Source of the DNA: Thalassolituus alkanivorans
GTDB lineage: Bacteria; Pseudomonadota; Gammaproteobacteria; Pseudomonadales; Oceanobacteraceae
Reading direction: 5' to 3'
Assembly: GCF_020447205.1 (NCBI RefSeq)
Contig: NZ_JAJAEL010000005.1
Span: forward strand, 102,364-166,363
Length of the DNA stretch: 64,000 nt
Numbering within the stretch: position 1 is the first letter of the stretch; every line of letters starts with the position of its first letter. Position numbers and translations under genes: made by a program. Of the stretch, positions 25,903 through 34,909 are shown one piece after another. The notes beneath the pieces are model-generated. The model searched no databases. It was given only the letters and a program-made list of their open reading frames with translations, and was not told the DNA's origin.

Positions 25903-26663
25903 CGCATCAGGCCTATTCTGCGCAGGGAACGCTTGGAGTGGCTTTCAAAGCGGCTGCTCTGTTGCAGGGTTTCTTCAACAAAGGCCAGATGATCATTCAC
26001 CGCCTGTTGCGCGGCTTTCGGATCACGGCTTAATACCGCGTCTTTAATCGCGCTGTGCTGGCGCAGGATTTCATCACGCCGGTCTTCTTTGGTGTACAGG
26101 TATTCCAGGTTGGTGGCGATGGTCATCTTGAATAAGTTGAACAGGGCGCGCATGGAGTGCAGCAGTACCGCGTTATGTGATGCTTCGGCAATGGCAAGGT
26201 GAAAACGCCAGTCGAGCTCTGCCTCTTCTTTGTGGCCAATGCGCTGCACATGGCCGTCGAGCCATTCGTTATAGCGCCGTTCAATAATTTCCCGGTCAGT
26301 CTCCGTGGCGCGCAGGGCGGCGTAGTGGGCCGCCACTTCTTCCAGCGCATGGCGGAATTCCAGCAGGTCGTAATTAAATTCGCTGTGGGTCTGAAATAAC
26401 TGCATCAGCGGATCAACAAAGGACAGACCGATTTCGGCTGAGACAAAGGTGCCGCCGCCCTGTTTGCGGGTAACCAGGCCTTTCGCTTCGAGCTTATGCA
26501 GGGCTTCGCGCAGTGATGGCCGTGACACTTCAAACTGCTGTGCCAATTCGCGTTCCGGTGGCATTTTCTGGCCGGGTGCAAGGCTGCCTTCCAGAATCAT
26601 GGCTTCCAGCCGTTTGGCGATGATGTCGGAAATCTTGCTGGCACGGATCGGATCGTCACTCAT
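25899..26663 (-). CDS. pdhR: PdhR-like FadR/GntR-family regulator
   Basis: A 254-residue protein of the FadR subfamily. The winged helix is nearly textbook PdhR: LEAMILEGSLAPGQKMPPER, then SRPSLREALHKLEAKGLVTR and KQGGGTFV. The effector domain contains YDLLEFRHALEEVAAHYAAL, and the C-terminal end SKRSLRRIG matches that of E. coli PdhR. Its residues differ from GlcC- or LldR-type proteins enough to favour PdhR. PdhR senses pyruvate and represses pdh, respiratory and lactate genes. Here it is divergent from lldEFG-dld with a perfect PdhR-type palindrome in between, and another box precedes aceE, so both operons are its likely targets. Confidence 0.88.
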   Translation of the reverse strand: MSDDPIRASKISDIIAKRLEAMILEGSLAPGQKMPPERELAQQFEVSRPSLREALHKLEAKGLVTRKQGGGTFVSAEIGLSFVDPLMQLFQTHSEFNYDLLEFRHALEEVAAHYAALRATETDREIIERRYNEWLDGHVQRIGHKEEAELDWRFHLAIAEASHNAVLLHSMRALFNLFKMTIATNLEYLYTKEDRRDEILRQHSAIKDAVLSRDPKAAQQAVNDHLAFVEETLQQSSRFESHSKRSLRRIGLMR

Positions 26664-26751
26664 GGGGTTCCTGCTGCGGCTTTATGTCTTGTTAAAAGGT
26701 AAAACCAATTCTATCTGAACGTTGCGTTACTTGTCAGGCCTTAAAAGAGCG

Positions 26752-26778
26752 ATTGGTCTGTTTTTTTATGCGACCAAT
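26752..26778. promoter_or_regulatory. ATTGGT/ACCAAT inverted repeat near pdhR
   Basis: ATTGGT (26752-26757) and ACCAAT (26773-26778) are inverted PdhR half-site-like sequences 15 bases apart, and ACCAATT also occurs at 26704-26710. The wide spacing is not the standard operator, but their position in front of pdhR suggests extra contacts for autoregulation. Confidence 0.35.
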
Positions 26779-26867
26779 GTCGATATTACAAAGCGCTATA
26801 TAAGGCATAAAGGGTTTGACCCTGAAGGGAGGCAGCGGTAATTTATTGCAACAAATCAAGAGTGGGT

Positions 26868-26884
26868 AATTGGTAATACCAATT
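26868..26884. promoter_or_regulatory. perfect PdhR-type operator before the lactate operon
   Basis: AATTGGT-AAT-ACCAATT matches the PdhR consensus at every specified base and is a perfect palindrome. It lies 57 bases before the lldE start and faces pdhR on the other side, so it can control both. A possible -35 (TTGACC, 26816-26821) lies just upstream. Confidence 0.8.
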
Positions 26885-26940
26885 TATAAAATTGATAATG
26901 CCCGTCAGTCCACCTCACAGCCGACAGCGGTGATAGCGCA

Positions 26941-27822
26941 ATGACAGAACAGAACACAACAGCGGCAGCCAGCCGCCAGCCGCGGGTTTATCCGCCCAAA
27001 CCAGAAGCGGTGTATTTGCTGGGCACCTGCCTGGTTGACAGCTTTTATCCTGAAGCCGGAATGGATGCGATCGCGCTGCTGCAGCATGCAGGTATCGAGG
27101 TGATTTTTCCGCAAAGCCAGAGCTGTTGCGGTCAGCCGGCGTATAACTCCGGCTATGACGAGCAGGCGCGTGCTGTAGCCCGCACTCAGCTGCAGGCCTT
27201 TGCCGCCGACATACCGGTAGTGGTGATGATGGGCTCCTGTGCTGGCATGGTGCACAAAGAATATCCGAAGCTCTTTGCTGGTCAGCCGGAAGAGGCGGCT
27301 GCCATTGCGCTGGCGGCACGCAGTTATGAGTTCAGTGAATTTATGGTGAACGTACTGCAGCTGGAGCAACAGCTGGCGCAGGCAGAAGATCAGTCGCCGC
27401 TAACCGTGGCGCTGCATACCTCCTGTTCGGCCCGTCGCGGCATGGGGGTGGCGGCGGAGCATAAAGCGCTGGTGGAAAACCTGCCCGGTGTACAGGTCGT
27501 TGAGCCTGAACGGGTTGCTGAATGCTGCGGCTTCGGTGGCACCTTTGCAGTGAAGCAGAGTGATATTTCTGCGGCGATGGCGGCGGATAAAGCCAGTGCG
27601 ATTGCCGCCACCGGTTGTCAGCGGCTAGTCAGTGGTGATTGTGGTTGCCTGATGAATATTGGTGGCACCTTAGACAAACTGCAGGGGGAGAAGCAGGGGC
27701 CTGCAATTCCGGTTCAGCATCTGGCCTCGCTGTTGTATACGCGTCTTAACGGTGGTGATGGCTCCCAGATCAGTCAGAAGCGCAGCCAGCAATACAACAA
27801 GAAAAGCGGAGATAAAGCATGA
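26941..27822 (+). CDS. lldE: L-lactate dehydrogenase complex subunit LldE (LutA-like, CCG protein)
   Basis: A 293-residue (Fe-S)-binding protein with two CCG domains: SCCGQPAYNSGY near 60 and ECCGFGGTFAVKQ near 195, the cysteine-rich motifs shared with heterodisulfide reductase and LutA/YkgE. With LldF and LldG it forms the non-flavin L-lactate oxidising complex found in Bacillus (LutABC), Shewanella and Pseudomonas. It has a hydrophilic C-terminal extension of about 30 residues beyond usual length. The stop overlaps the lldF start (ATGA). First gene of the operon, preceded by the PdhR-type box. Confidence 0.92.
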   Translation: MTEQNTTAAASRQPRVYPPKPEAVYLLGTCLVDSFYPEAGMDAIALLQHAGIEVIFPQSQSCCGQPAYNSGYDEQARAVARTQLQAFAADIPVVVMMGSCAGMVHKEYPKLFAGQPEEAAAIALAARSYEFSEFMVNVLQLEQQLAQAEDQSPLTVALHTSCSARRGMGVAAEHKALVENLPGVQVVEPERVAECCGFGGTFAVKQSDISAAMAADKASAIAATGCQRLVSGDCGCLMNIGGTLDKLQGEKQGPAIPVQHLASLLYTRLNGGDGSQISQKRSQQYNKKSGDKA

Positions 27823-29426
27823 GCCAGAAAATTGCCTCCGACAGCATGCATATCAATATCGAACAGTTACAGCAGGAGCTGAACGTCGAGCAGCGCGAAT
27901 TTAACGAGCTGCAGCAACGTCATTTTAAAGTGCGTGCCAAAATGGCACTGGAAAACGAAGCCTTACGTAAAAGCTTTCGTGGTGCTTCCGATTTTTTAAT
28001 GGGCAAACGCAAAGCCGTGTTTCCCGATGAGAGTGCGTTGTCTGCGTTACGTGACCGTGGCGAAGCCATTCGTCAGCACAGTCTGGCCAATTTGCCGGAA
28101 TTGCTGGAGCGGCTGGAAAAAAATCTGACCGCCAACGGTATTCAGGTGCACTGGGCCGAAACCGCTGATGAAGCCTGCACTATTATTCACGATATTTTAA
28201 CGGCGAATAACGCCCGCACCGTGGTGAAGGGTAAATCCATGGTAACGGAAGAAATTGAACTCAATCATTTTCTTGAGGCACGGGGTATCGAGTGTCTGGA
28301 AAGTGATATGGGCGAATATCTGGTGCAGCTGGCCGGTGAAACGCCATCGCATATTATTATGCCGGCCATCCATAAAAATAAGGCACAGATTGCCAGACTG
28401 ATGCACGCCCGTGCCCAGACCAGCGATGGTTCGCAGGTGCCTTATACCGAAGACGTTGACGAATTAATCGGCAATGCCCGCGCTATTCTGCGCGATAAAT
28501 TTATGCGCGCCGATGCCGGTATTTCCGGCGTGAATATGGCCGTGGCCAACAGCGGCACGCTGTGTCTGGTGGAAAACGAAGGCAATGGCCGTATGACCAC
28601 GACTATGCCGAAGCTGCACATTGCCGTCACTGGTATTGAAAAAGTGGTGGAAGATTTTTCCCATGTGCCGGAATTACTGACACTGTTAACCCGCTCGGCG
28701 ACCGGGCAAAAAATCAGTACCTATTTCAATATGATTTCCGGGCCGAAAAAAGCCGGTGAGCTGGATGGTCCGGAACAGGTGCATCTGGTGCTGGTGGATA
28801 ATGGCCGTTCGCGTATTTTCAGCCATCCGGTGTTAAAACCGACACTGCAGTGTATCCGCTGTGGTGCCTGTATGAATCACTGTCCGGTCTATGCGCGGGT
28901 TGGCGGCCATGCTTACGGTTCGACGTATCCGGGGCCGATTGGTCAGGTGGTGACACCGCAGATTGCCGGGTTAGAAAAACACGGCGATATGCTCAGCGCT
29001 TGCTCATTAAACGGCGCCTGTGGTGAGGCCTGTCCGGTACGTATTCCTTTGCCGGAGTTAATCCGCGAGTTACGCGCCGAAGCCGTCAGCCCGCAATTTA
29101 CCGATGCCGCCGCGGTTACCGATGCCACTGCAGTACAGGAAGTGATGGGGCGGGGTGCCAAGCGTACGCTGGGTGAAAGTTTAATCTGGCGCGGCTGGGC
29201 GCTGACCCATCGTTTTGCGCCGCTGTACCGCATCATGACCACAGCGATGACCCGCGGTCGCGGCCTGTTCCGCAGTAAAGCCGCCGCGGTACTGTTATCC
29301 CCCTGGACCGACTCGCGCAGCACGCCACAACCGGCGCGCCGCAGCCTGCATGAATTAGCCAAAGCCCGGGGTGTGGCTGACCAATATCAGAACAACACTG
29401 CCGATAAACGCGGAGATAATGCATGA
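27819..29426 (+). CDS. lldF: L-lactate dehydrogenase complex iron-sulfur subunit LldF (LutB-like)
   Basis: A 535-residue protein. The N-terminal LUD domain binds substrate or partner and contains VKGKSMVTEEIELNHFLE near 135. Two ferredoxin-type cluster motifs follow: CIRCGACMNHCPVY near 346 and the variant CSLNGACGEACPV near 395. A C-terminal LutB domain ends the chain. It relays electrons from lactate towards the quinone pool. It overlaps lldE and lldG by four bases at each end, so the three are translationally coupled. Confidence 0.93.
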   Translation: MSQKIASDSMHINIEQLQQELNVEQREFNELQQRHFKVRAKMALENEALRKSFRGASDFLMGKRKAVFPDESALSALRDRGEAIRQHSLANLPELLERLEKNLTANGIQVHWAETADEACTIIHDILTANNARTVVKGKSMVTEEIELNHFLEARGIECLESDMGEYLVQLAGETPSHIIMPAIHKNKAQIARLMHARAQTSDGSQVPYTEDVDELIGNARAILRDKFMRADAGISGVNMAVANSGTLCLVENEGNGRMTTTMPKLHIAVTGIEKVVEDFSHVPELLTLLTRSATGQKISTYFNMISGPKKAGELDGPEQVHLVLVDNGRSRIFSHPVLKPTLQCIRCGACMNHCPVYARVGGHAYGSTYPGPIGQVVTPQIAGLEKHGDMLSACSLNGACGEACPVRIPLPELIRELRAEAVSPQFTDAAAVTDATAVQEVMGRGAKRTLGESLIWRGWALTHRFAPLYRIMTTAMTRGRGLFRSKAAAVLLSPWTDSRSTPQPARRSLHELAKARGVADQYQNNTADKRGDNA

Positions 29427-30127
29427 ACAGTCGTGAGCGTATTTTACAGCGGCTGTATGCCAGCCAGGCGTCTGCCCAAAACCCTGAGCAGACAAGCCAA
29501 ACCACCGGCATTCAGGCGGAGCATGCCGCTGGCTGGACACAACTGGCGCAAAGCGAATGGCTGGCCAGCTTTAAACAGAACTTGCTGGATAACCATGCCG
29601 AAGTCATTGAAACCACAACGGCCAACTGGGCAGGAGAGCTGGCACAACAACTGACAGCGCGCGGTGTTAAACGCCTGCTCAGCGGTGAGCATAAGCAGGG
29701 CAGGGTATTGCTTAATGCGTTGGCACAGTTTGCTGAACATCAGGCGGCTGAGCAGCCATCGGCAGCCATCGATGTGCAATTAGTGACAACGGCTTTAAGC
29801 AAAGAGGAATTGTTTACCGCTGTGGACGCAGGCTTCAGTGTGGCCTCGGCGGGTCTGGCGGAAACCGGTTCGCTGCTGGTCGAAACCGGCCCACAGGAAC
29901 CACGGGCGCTGTCGCTGGTGCCGCCGCTGAATATTATTCTGCTCAATGCCTCAGCCATTACCGCCAGCTTTTTAACCCTGGTGCAGGCACAGAAATTACC
30001 GGCGCATATGCCGACTAATGTGTTGCTGATTTCCGGGCCGAGCAAGACCGCCGATATTCAGCAGACCCTGGCCTATGGCGCCCACGGGCCAAAAGAACTG
30101 ATTGTCCTGCTGTTAACGGATGCCTGA
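29423..30127 (+). CDS. lldG: L-lactate dehydrogenase complex subunit LldG (LutC-like)
   Basis: A 234-residue LUD-domain protein. ASAGLAETGSLLVE is the family signature near residues 140-153, followed by a hydrophobic core and a C-terminal GPSKTADIQQTLAYGAHGPKE segment typical of LutC/YkgG. It completes the LldEFG complex. The start overlaps lldF by four bases, and its stop overlaps the proposed dld start at 30120. Confidence 0.93.
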   Translation: MNSRERILQRLYASQASAQNPEQTSQTTGIQAEHAAGWTQLAQSEWLASFKQNLLDNHAEVIETTTANWAGELAQQLTARGVKRLLSGEHKQGRVLLNALAQFAEHQAAEQPSAAIDVQLVTTALSKEELFTAVDAGFSVASAGLAETGSLLVETGPQEPRALSLVPPLNIILLNASAITASFLTLVQAQKLPAHMPTNVLLISGPSKTADIQQTLAYGAHGPKELIVLLLTDA

Positions 30128-32933
30128 TATGACTGACGCTTTTCATCGTTTTGCGCAGGATCTGGCGCCTTTTATTGCCGGTGAACGCATTATTTCCGAT
30201 CCGTTACGCACTCTGGCTTTTGGTACCGATGCCAGCTTTTATCGCCTGATTCCCAAACTGGTCGTCACGGTTATTAATGAGCAGGAGGTACAGAAGGTAC
30301 TGGAGCTGGCACACCAGCATAAAGTGCATTTAACGTTCCGGGCGGCGGGTACCAGTCTGTCCGGTCAGGCCGTGACCGATGGTGTGCTGGTGCGTTTGGG
30401 TAATGGCTGGAATAAAGCCGCGGTATTAAATAACGGTGCGCAGTTACAGGTAGAGCCGGGGGTTATTGGTGCCCGTGCCAATCAGTTGCTGGCGCCTTTT
30501 GCGCGTAAAATCGGCCCGGACCCGGCGTCGATCAATACCTGCAAAATTGGTGGAATTATCGCCAATAACGCTTCCGGTATGTGTTGTGGTACGGCGCAGA
30601 ATTCTTATCAGACACTGGCCTCAATGCGCCTGATTCTGGCCGATGGTACGGTGCTGGATACCGCCGATGAAGCCTCAAAAAATGCCTTCCGCCAAAGCCA
30701 TGCCAGCCTGTTGCAGCAACTGGCGGACATGCGCTCACAGGTGCTGAACAATCCGGTTTTGCACGACCGGATTGTGAAGAAATTCAGAATTAAGAATACC
30801 ACCGGCTACAGTCTTAACGCTTTGGTGGATTTTTCTGATCCGATCGATATTATGCAGCACCTCCTGGTGGGCTCAGAAGGCACCCTGGGGTTTGTATCGC
30901 AGGTGATTTATCACACGGTCGAAGAGCACGCTTATAAAGCGTCTGCCTTACTGCTGTTTGCCAACATCGAACAGACCAGTAAGGCAGTGACCGCTCTTTC
31001 CTCGGCACCGGTCGCCGCGGTTGAATTAATAGACCGCGCCGGGCTGCGCTGCGTTGAAGATAAACCCGGCATGCCGGACTATTTACGCACCCTCGATGAA
31101 CAGGCTGCCGCCTTGCTGGTGGAAGTACGCGCCGGCAGCGATGCCGAATTACAGCAGCGCCTGAGCGAAACCACTGCTGCTTTACAGGCTTTTGATACCC
31201 TGCAGCCGAAAACCTTTACCACCGATAAAAACACCTGTCAGCTGTACTGGAATATCCGCAAAGGGTTATTTCCGGCGGTCGGTGCCGTGCGTGCCAAAGG
31301 CACCACCGTCATTATCGAAGATATTGCCTTTCCGGTTGAGAATCTGGCGCCTGCGGTGCTGGAGTTACAGGCGCTGTTTAAAAAATACCAGTACAACGAA
31401 GCCATTATTTTTGGCCATGCGCTGGCCGGTAACCTGCACTTTGTCTTTACCCAGAATTTTACCGATCCGGCAGAAATTCAGCGTTATGCCGATTTTATGG
31501 ACGAAGTCTGTGTGCTGGTGGTTGGCCGTTACGATGGCTCGCTCAAAGCCGAACACGGCACCGGACGCAATATGGCGCCCTTTGTTGAGATGGAATGGGG
31601 CGGTCAGGCTTATGAGCTGATGTGGGCGATCAAACAGGCCTTTGACCCGGCCGGCCTATTAAATCCGGATGTGATTTTAACCCGCAACCTGCGCACTCAT
31701 ATTGAGAACTTAAAACCCATTCCCGAAGCGGATGATTTAATTGACCGCTGCATCGAATGCGGCTTTTGCGAGCCGGTTTGTCCGTCACGCAACCTAACCC
31801 TGACGCCACGCCAGCGCATTGTGATTATGCGCGAACTTAAACGCCAGGAACGTGATGGTAAAAATCCGGCGTATAAAACCCTGCTGGATGACTATCAGTA
31901 TCAGGGCGTGGATACCTGTGCCGCCGATGGCTTGTGCAGCATGGCCTGTCCGGTCGGCATTAATACCGGCGATTTAAGCCGCAAACTGCGCCATGAACGC
32001 AATAAAAAACACGCGGGTAAGGCGCAGTGGGTGGCGGAGCATTTTGCCGGCGTGAGCAAAACCAGCCGTGGCGCGCTGCAGTTAATGGATATTACCCGCG
32101 ATCTGGTTGGTGACGGCGTGATCAGCACCGTGGCAAAAGGGGTGAATACCCTGACGCTGGGGGCCACGCCGTTGTGGCATGATGCCATGCCGACCGCCGC
32201 CGATAAGCTCAACCCCTGTGAATACGGCGTGAATGAGCTGACTCAGGTGGTATATTTCCCCAGCTGTGCCAGCCGCACCATGGGGCCGGGAGCCAAAGAC
32301 GATGACCAGCGCAGTCTGATGCAGGTAACCCTTGATCTGGCGCAGAAAGCCGGTGTGCATCTGGCCATGTTGCCGGATCAGGATCAGCACTGCTGCGGCA
32401 TGCCGCTGGAGAGCAAAGGTCATTTTGAGCAGGCCGATGCCATGCGCGCGGCGCTTAATGCGGCGCTGCTGAAAGCCTCCGATAATGGTCGCCTGCCGGT
32501 ACTGATTGATACCAGCCCCTGCGTGTTCCGTCTGCAGCAACAGCTGGATGAGCGTATTCAGCTGCTTGATCCGATCCGCTTTGCCAACCGCTTTCTGGTG
32601 CCGAATCTGGATATCCGGCCGACCCATGAGCCGGTGGCGGTACACATCACCTGCTCAACTACCAAGCAGGGACTGGGCGAAGAATTGCTCTCACTGGCGC
32701 GGCGCTGTTCCACTCAGGTGGTGGTGCCGGCGGACATTACCTGCTGCGGCTTTGCCGGCGATAAGGGCTTTATGCTGCCGGAGCTGAACGCCTCGGCGCT
32801 GGCGCCGCTGAAAGCTCAGGTGGAGCATTGTGTGGAGGGTATTTCGACCAGCCGCACCTGTGAGATTGGCCTCAGCCGCCATGGGGAAATCCCTTACCAC
32901 TCGCTGTTTTACCTGCTGGACCGGCTTAGCTGA
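30120..32933 (+). CDS. dld: FAD-binding/Fe-S D-lactate dehydrogenase (Dld-II type)
   Basis: A 937-residue fusion enzyme. The N-terminal half is a PCMH-type FAD domain, with TFRAAGTSLSGQAV near 67-80 and IGGIIANNASGMCCGT near 143-158, plus a GlcD-like C-cap. The C-terminal half is iron-sulfur: CIECGFCEPVCPSR and CAADGLCSMACPV bind clusters, and two CCG motifs, CCGMPLESKG and CCGFAGDKGF, follow. This layout is that of Shewanella/Pseudomonas Dld-II, which oxidises D-lactate and passes electrons to the respiratory chain. The start may be ATG 30120 or ATG 30129. As last gene of lldEFG-dld it lets the cell use both lactate isomers. No lactate permease gene is present in the window. Confidence 0.92.
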   Translation: MPDMTDAFHRFAQDLAPFIAGERIISDPLRTLAFGTDASFYRLIPKLVVTVINEQEVQKVLELAHQHKVHLTFRAAGTSLSGQAVTDGVLVRLGNGWNKAAVLNNGAQLQVEPGVIGARANQLLAPFARKIGPDPASINTCKIGGIIANNASGMCCGTAQNSYQTLASMRLILADGTVLDTADEASKNAFRQSHASLLQQLADMRSQVLNNPVLHDRIVKKFRIKNTTGYSLNALVDFSDPIDIMQHLLVGSEGTLGFVSQVIYHTVEEHAYKASALLLFANIEQTSKAVTALSSAPVAAVELIDRAGLRCVEDKPGMPDYLRTLDEQAAALLVEVRAGSDAELQQRLSETTAALQAFDTLQPKTFTTDKNTCQLYWNIRKGLFPAVGAVRAKGTTVIIEDIAFPVENLAPAVLELQALFKKYQYNEAIIFGHALAGNLHFVFTQNFTDPAEIQRYADFMDEVCVLVVGRYDGSLKAEHGTGRNMAPFVEMEWGGQAYELMWAIKQAFDPAGLLNPDVILTRNLRTHIENLKPIPEADDLIDRCIECGFCEPVCPSRNLTLTPRQRIVIMRELKRQERDGKNPAYKTLLDDYQYQGVDTCAADGLCSMACPVGINTGDLSRKLRHERNKKHAGKAQWVAEHFAGVSKTSRGALQLMDITRDLVGDGVISTVAKGVNTLTLGATPLWHDAMPTAADKLNPCEYGVNELTQVVYFPSCASRTMGPGAKDDDQRSLMQVTLDLAQKAGVHLAMLPDQDQHCCGMPLESKGHFEQADAMRAALNAALLKASDNGRLPVLIDTSPCVFRLQQQLDERIQLLDPIRFANRFLVPNLDIRPTHEPVAVHITCSTTKQGLGEELLSLARRCSTQVVVPADITCCGFAGDKGFMLPELNASALAPLKAQVEHCVEGISTSRTCEIGLSRHGEIPYHSLFYLLDRLS

Positions 32934-32941
32934 ATAAGAGC

Positions 32942-32968
32942 AGCTCCTGACTGGCGCAGGAAGGAGCT
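32942..32968 (+). terminator. weak hairpin after dld
   Basis: AGCTCCT (32942-32948) pairs with AGGAGCT (32962-32968) just after the dld stop. There is no T run, so it may be a factor-dependent end or mRNA-stabilising hairpin. Confidence 0.35.
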
Positions 32969-33067
32969 TGCTGATGAGGTGTTTATAGGTAATTCTGTAA
33001 ATATACCTTATTAAAATCCTCGGGTTTGTTTAAGCTCGAATGGATGATATTCACAGTGGCGGTGTGT

Positions 33068-34909
33068 ATGGATACAAGCCCAGCGGCAGCAGCTGATAAA
33101 CTGGCACTACTGGAGCTGAAATCCAGTGCTCTGGATGCCTTGCTTGGTCATTCCGATCTGGGGCTGGCCATTATTGATTGCGACCTGCGCTACCAGGCCA
33201 TTAACAACACTCTGGCGCGTTTTAACGGCCTCAGCGTTGAATCCCATCTCGGACGCTCTGTCCACGATGTTCTCCCTCAGCTGGCGCCGGTTATCGAACC
33301 GATGCTGCGTTCCGTGATTGTTCAGGGGGAAGAGATCACCAATAAAGAAATTCTGGCAGAAGCCCCCAGTACTCCCGGTCGTAAGGCGCAGTGGCTGGCC
33401 TCTTATCGCCCGATTCGCGCCGATGACGGACGCATTCTCGGCGTGCTGGTGATTGCGGTTAATCATACGGTCGAGCTGGAGTTACAGCAGGCGAAAGAAG
33501 AATCGGCGTCTCTTGTACGGCGGGTTATCGACAGCCTGGTGTCCTTTGTCGGCATTATGGAACCCGACGGCACCCTGATTGATGCCAATAAGGCACCGCT
33601 GGATGCGGCCGGAATTGAGCTGGCTGACGTTCAGGGACGAAAATTCTGGGATTGCTTCTGGTGGTCATACGACAGCGACATACAGCAACAGCTGCGTGAA
33701 GCTGTAAAGGCAGCCGCACAGGGCGAAACCGTGCGCTATGACGTGGTTATCCGTACTGCCAATGATCAGCGTATGACCATCGACTTTATGCTGGCGCCGC
33801 TGAGAAATGCCGAGGAGGAGATTGTTTACCTGATTCCGTCGGCCATTGATATTACCGCCCGGGTAGCCGGCGAAAACATGCTCAAGTACAGCGAAGAGCG
33901 CTTCCGCCGGGTTGTCGAAAGTACTCAGGATGGTCTGATACTGGTGGATGAAGAGGGCCATATTCAGCTGGTTAACCGCCGCAGTACGGAAATGTTCGGC
34001 TATGACAGCGAGCAGATGTACCAGCTGACGGTTGAGGATCTGGTGCCGGACAGCATAAAAGCTGCGCACGGGGATCTGCGGCGTGGATATTTACAGGCTC
34101 CGCAGGCCAGAGCGATGGCCGCTATGCGGGAGCTGTATGCCCGCCGTCGTGATGGCAGTCTGTTTCCGGTAGAAATTGGCTTAACACCACTGAACTTCCC
34201 CGAAGGTATCCGTATTCTGGCCACCATCGTTGATATCTCGGTGCAGAAAAATATTCAGCAGAACCTTATCCGCAGCCTGAATGAAAAAACCGCCTTACTG
34301 AACGAAGTGCATCACCGGGTAAAAAATAATCTGCAGGTGGTATCGAGCCTGCTCAGCCTACAGGCGCGCAGCGTGCCGGAAGAAGTACGCGGCTATTTTG
34401 ATGAAAGCCAGGGGCGGATAAAAGCCATGGCCTTAATTCACCAGCTGTTGTACGAGCAGAAAAATTTTGACCGCATCGAAGCGGTTTCTTATATGCGCCG
34501 GCTCGGGGATTTGCTCAGTCGCAGTTATTTTTCCGCTATGCGCAACGTCAAGATGATCGTCGAATCGGAACAGGAGGAAAGTTATCTCGGACTGGATGTC
34601 GCACTGCCTTTTGGTTTGCTGATTAATGAGCTGGTCACTAATTCCATAAAACACGCATTTCTGGGTCGTGACAGCGGAGAAATCCGTCTGTCTCTGAGTG
34701 AAAATGGGTCGGAAAAACAGCTGGTTATTGCTGATAACGGTGTGGGTCTGCCGGAGGGAGTTCGTCCCGGAGTTTCCCATTCTCTCGGTTTTCAGTTAAT
34801 TCCCGGACTGGTTGAGCAGATGCACGCCACATTACAGGTTCTGGATACAGAAGGTGCTGTTTTTCAATTAACGCTCAGTGATACAGGAGCTTCTGATGAA
34901 CAGCCATAG
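33068..34909 (+). CDS. multi-PAS sensor histidine kinase of the HisKA_2 type
   Basis: About 613 residues from ATG 33068 (MDTSPAAAADK); starts at 33044 or TTG 33026 are also possible and none has a strong ribosome binding site. Three PAS-like domains fill residues 15-385, with no membrane segment, so it is a cytoplasmic sensor. The phosphoacceptor lies in LLNEVHHRVKNNLQVVSSLL near 414, the HisKA_2/HWE pattern. The ATPase domain shows INELVTNSIKHAF (N box) and IADNGVGLPEG (G1). It overlaps the downstream REC-GGDEF-EAL gene by 14 bases, so that protein is its probable phosphorylation partner. Confidence 0.88.
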   Translation: MDTSPAAAADKLALLELKSSALDALLGHSDLGLAIIDCDLRYQAINNTLARFNGLSVESHLGRSVHDVLPQLAPVIEPMLRSVIVQGEEITNKEILAEAPSTPGRKAQWLASYRPIRADDGRILGVLVIAVNHTVELELQQAKEESASLVRRVIDSLVSFVGIMEPDGTLIDANKAPLDAAGIELADVQGRKFWDCFWWSYDSDIQQQLREAVKAAAQGETVRYDVVIRTANDQRMTIDFMLAPLRNAEEEIVYLIPSAIDITARVAGENMLKYSEERFRRVVESTQDGLILVDEEGHIQLVNRRSTEMFGYDSEQMYQLTVEDLVPDSIKAAHGDLRRGYLQAPQARAMAAMRELYARRRDGSLFPVEIGLTPLNFPEGIRILATIVDISVQKNIQQNLIRSLNEKTALLNEVHHRVKNNLQVVSSLLSLQARSVPEEVRGYFDESQGRIKAMALIHQLLYEQKNFDRIEAVSYMRRLGDLLSRSYFSAMRNVKMIVESEQEESYLGLDVALPFGLLINELVTNSIKHAFLGRDSGEIRLSLSENGSEKQLVIADNGVGLPEGVRPGVSHSLGFQLIPGLVEQMHATLQVLDTEGAVFQLTLSDTGASDEQP

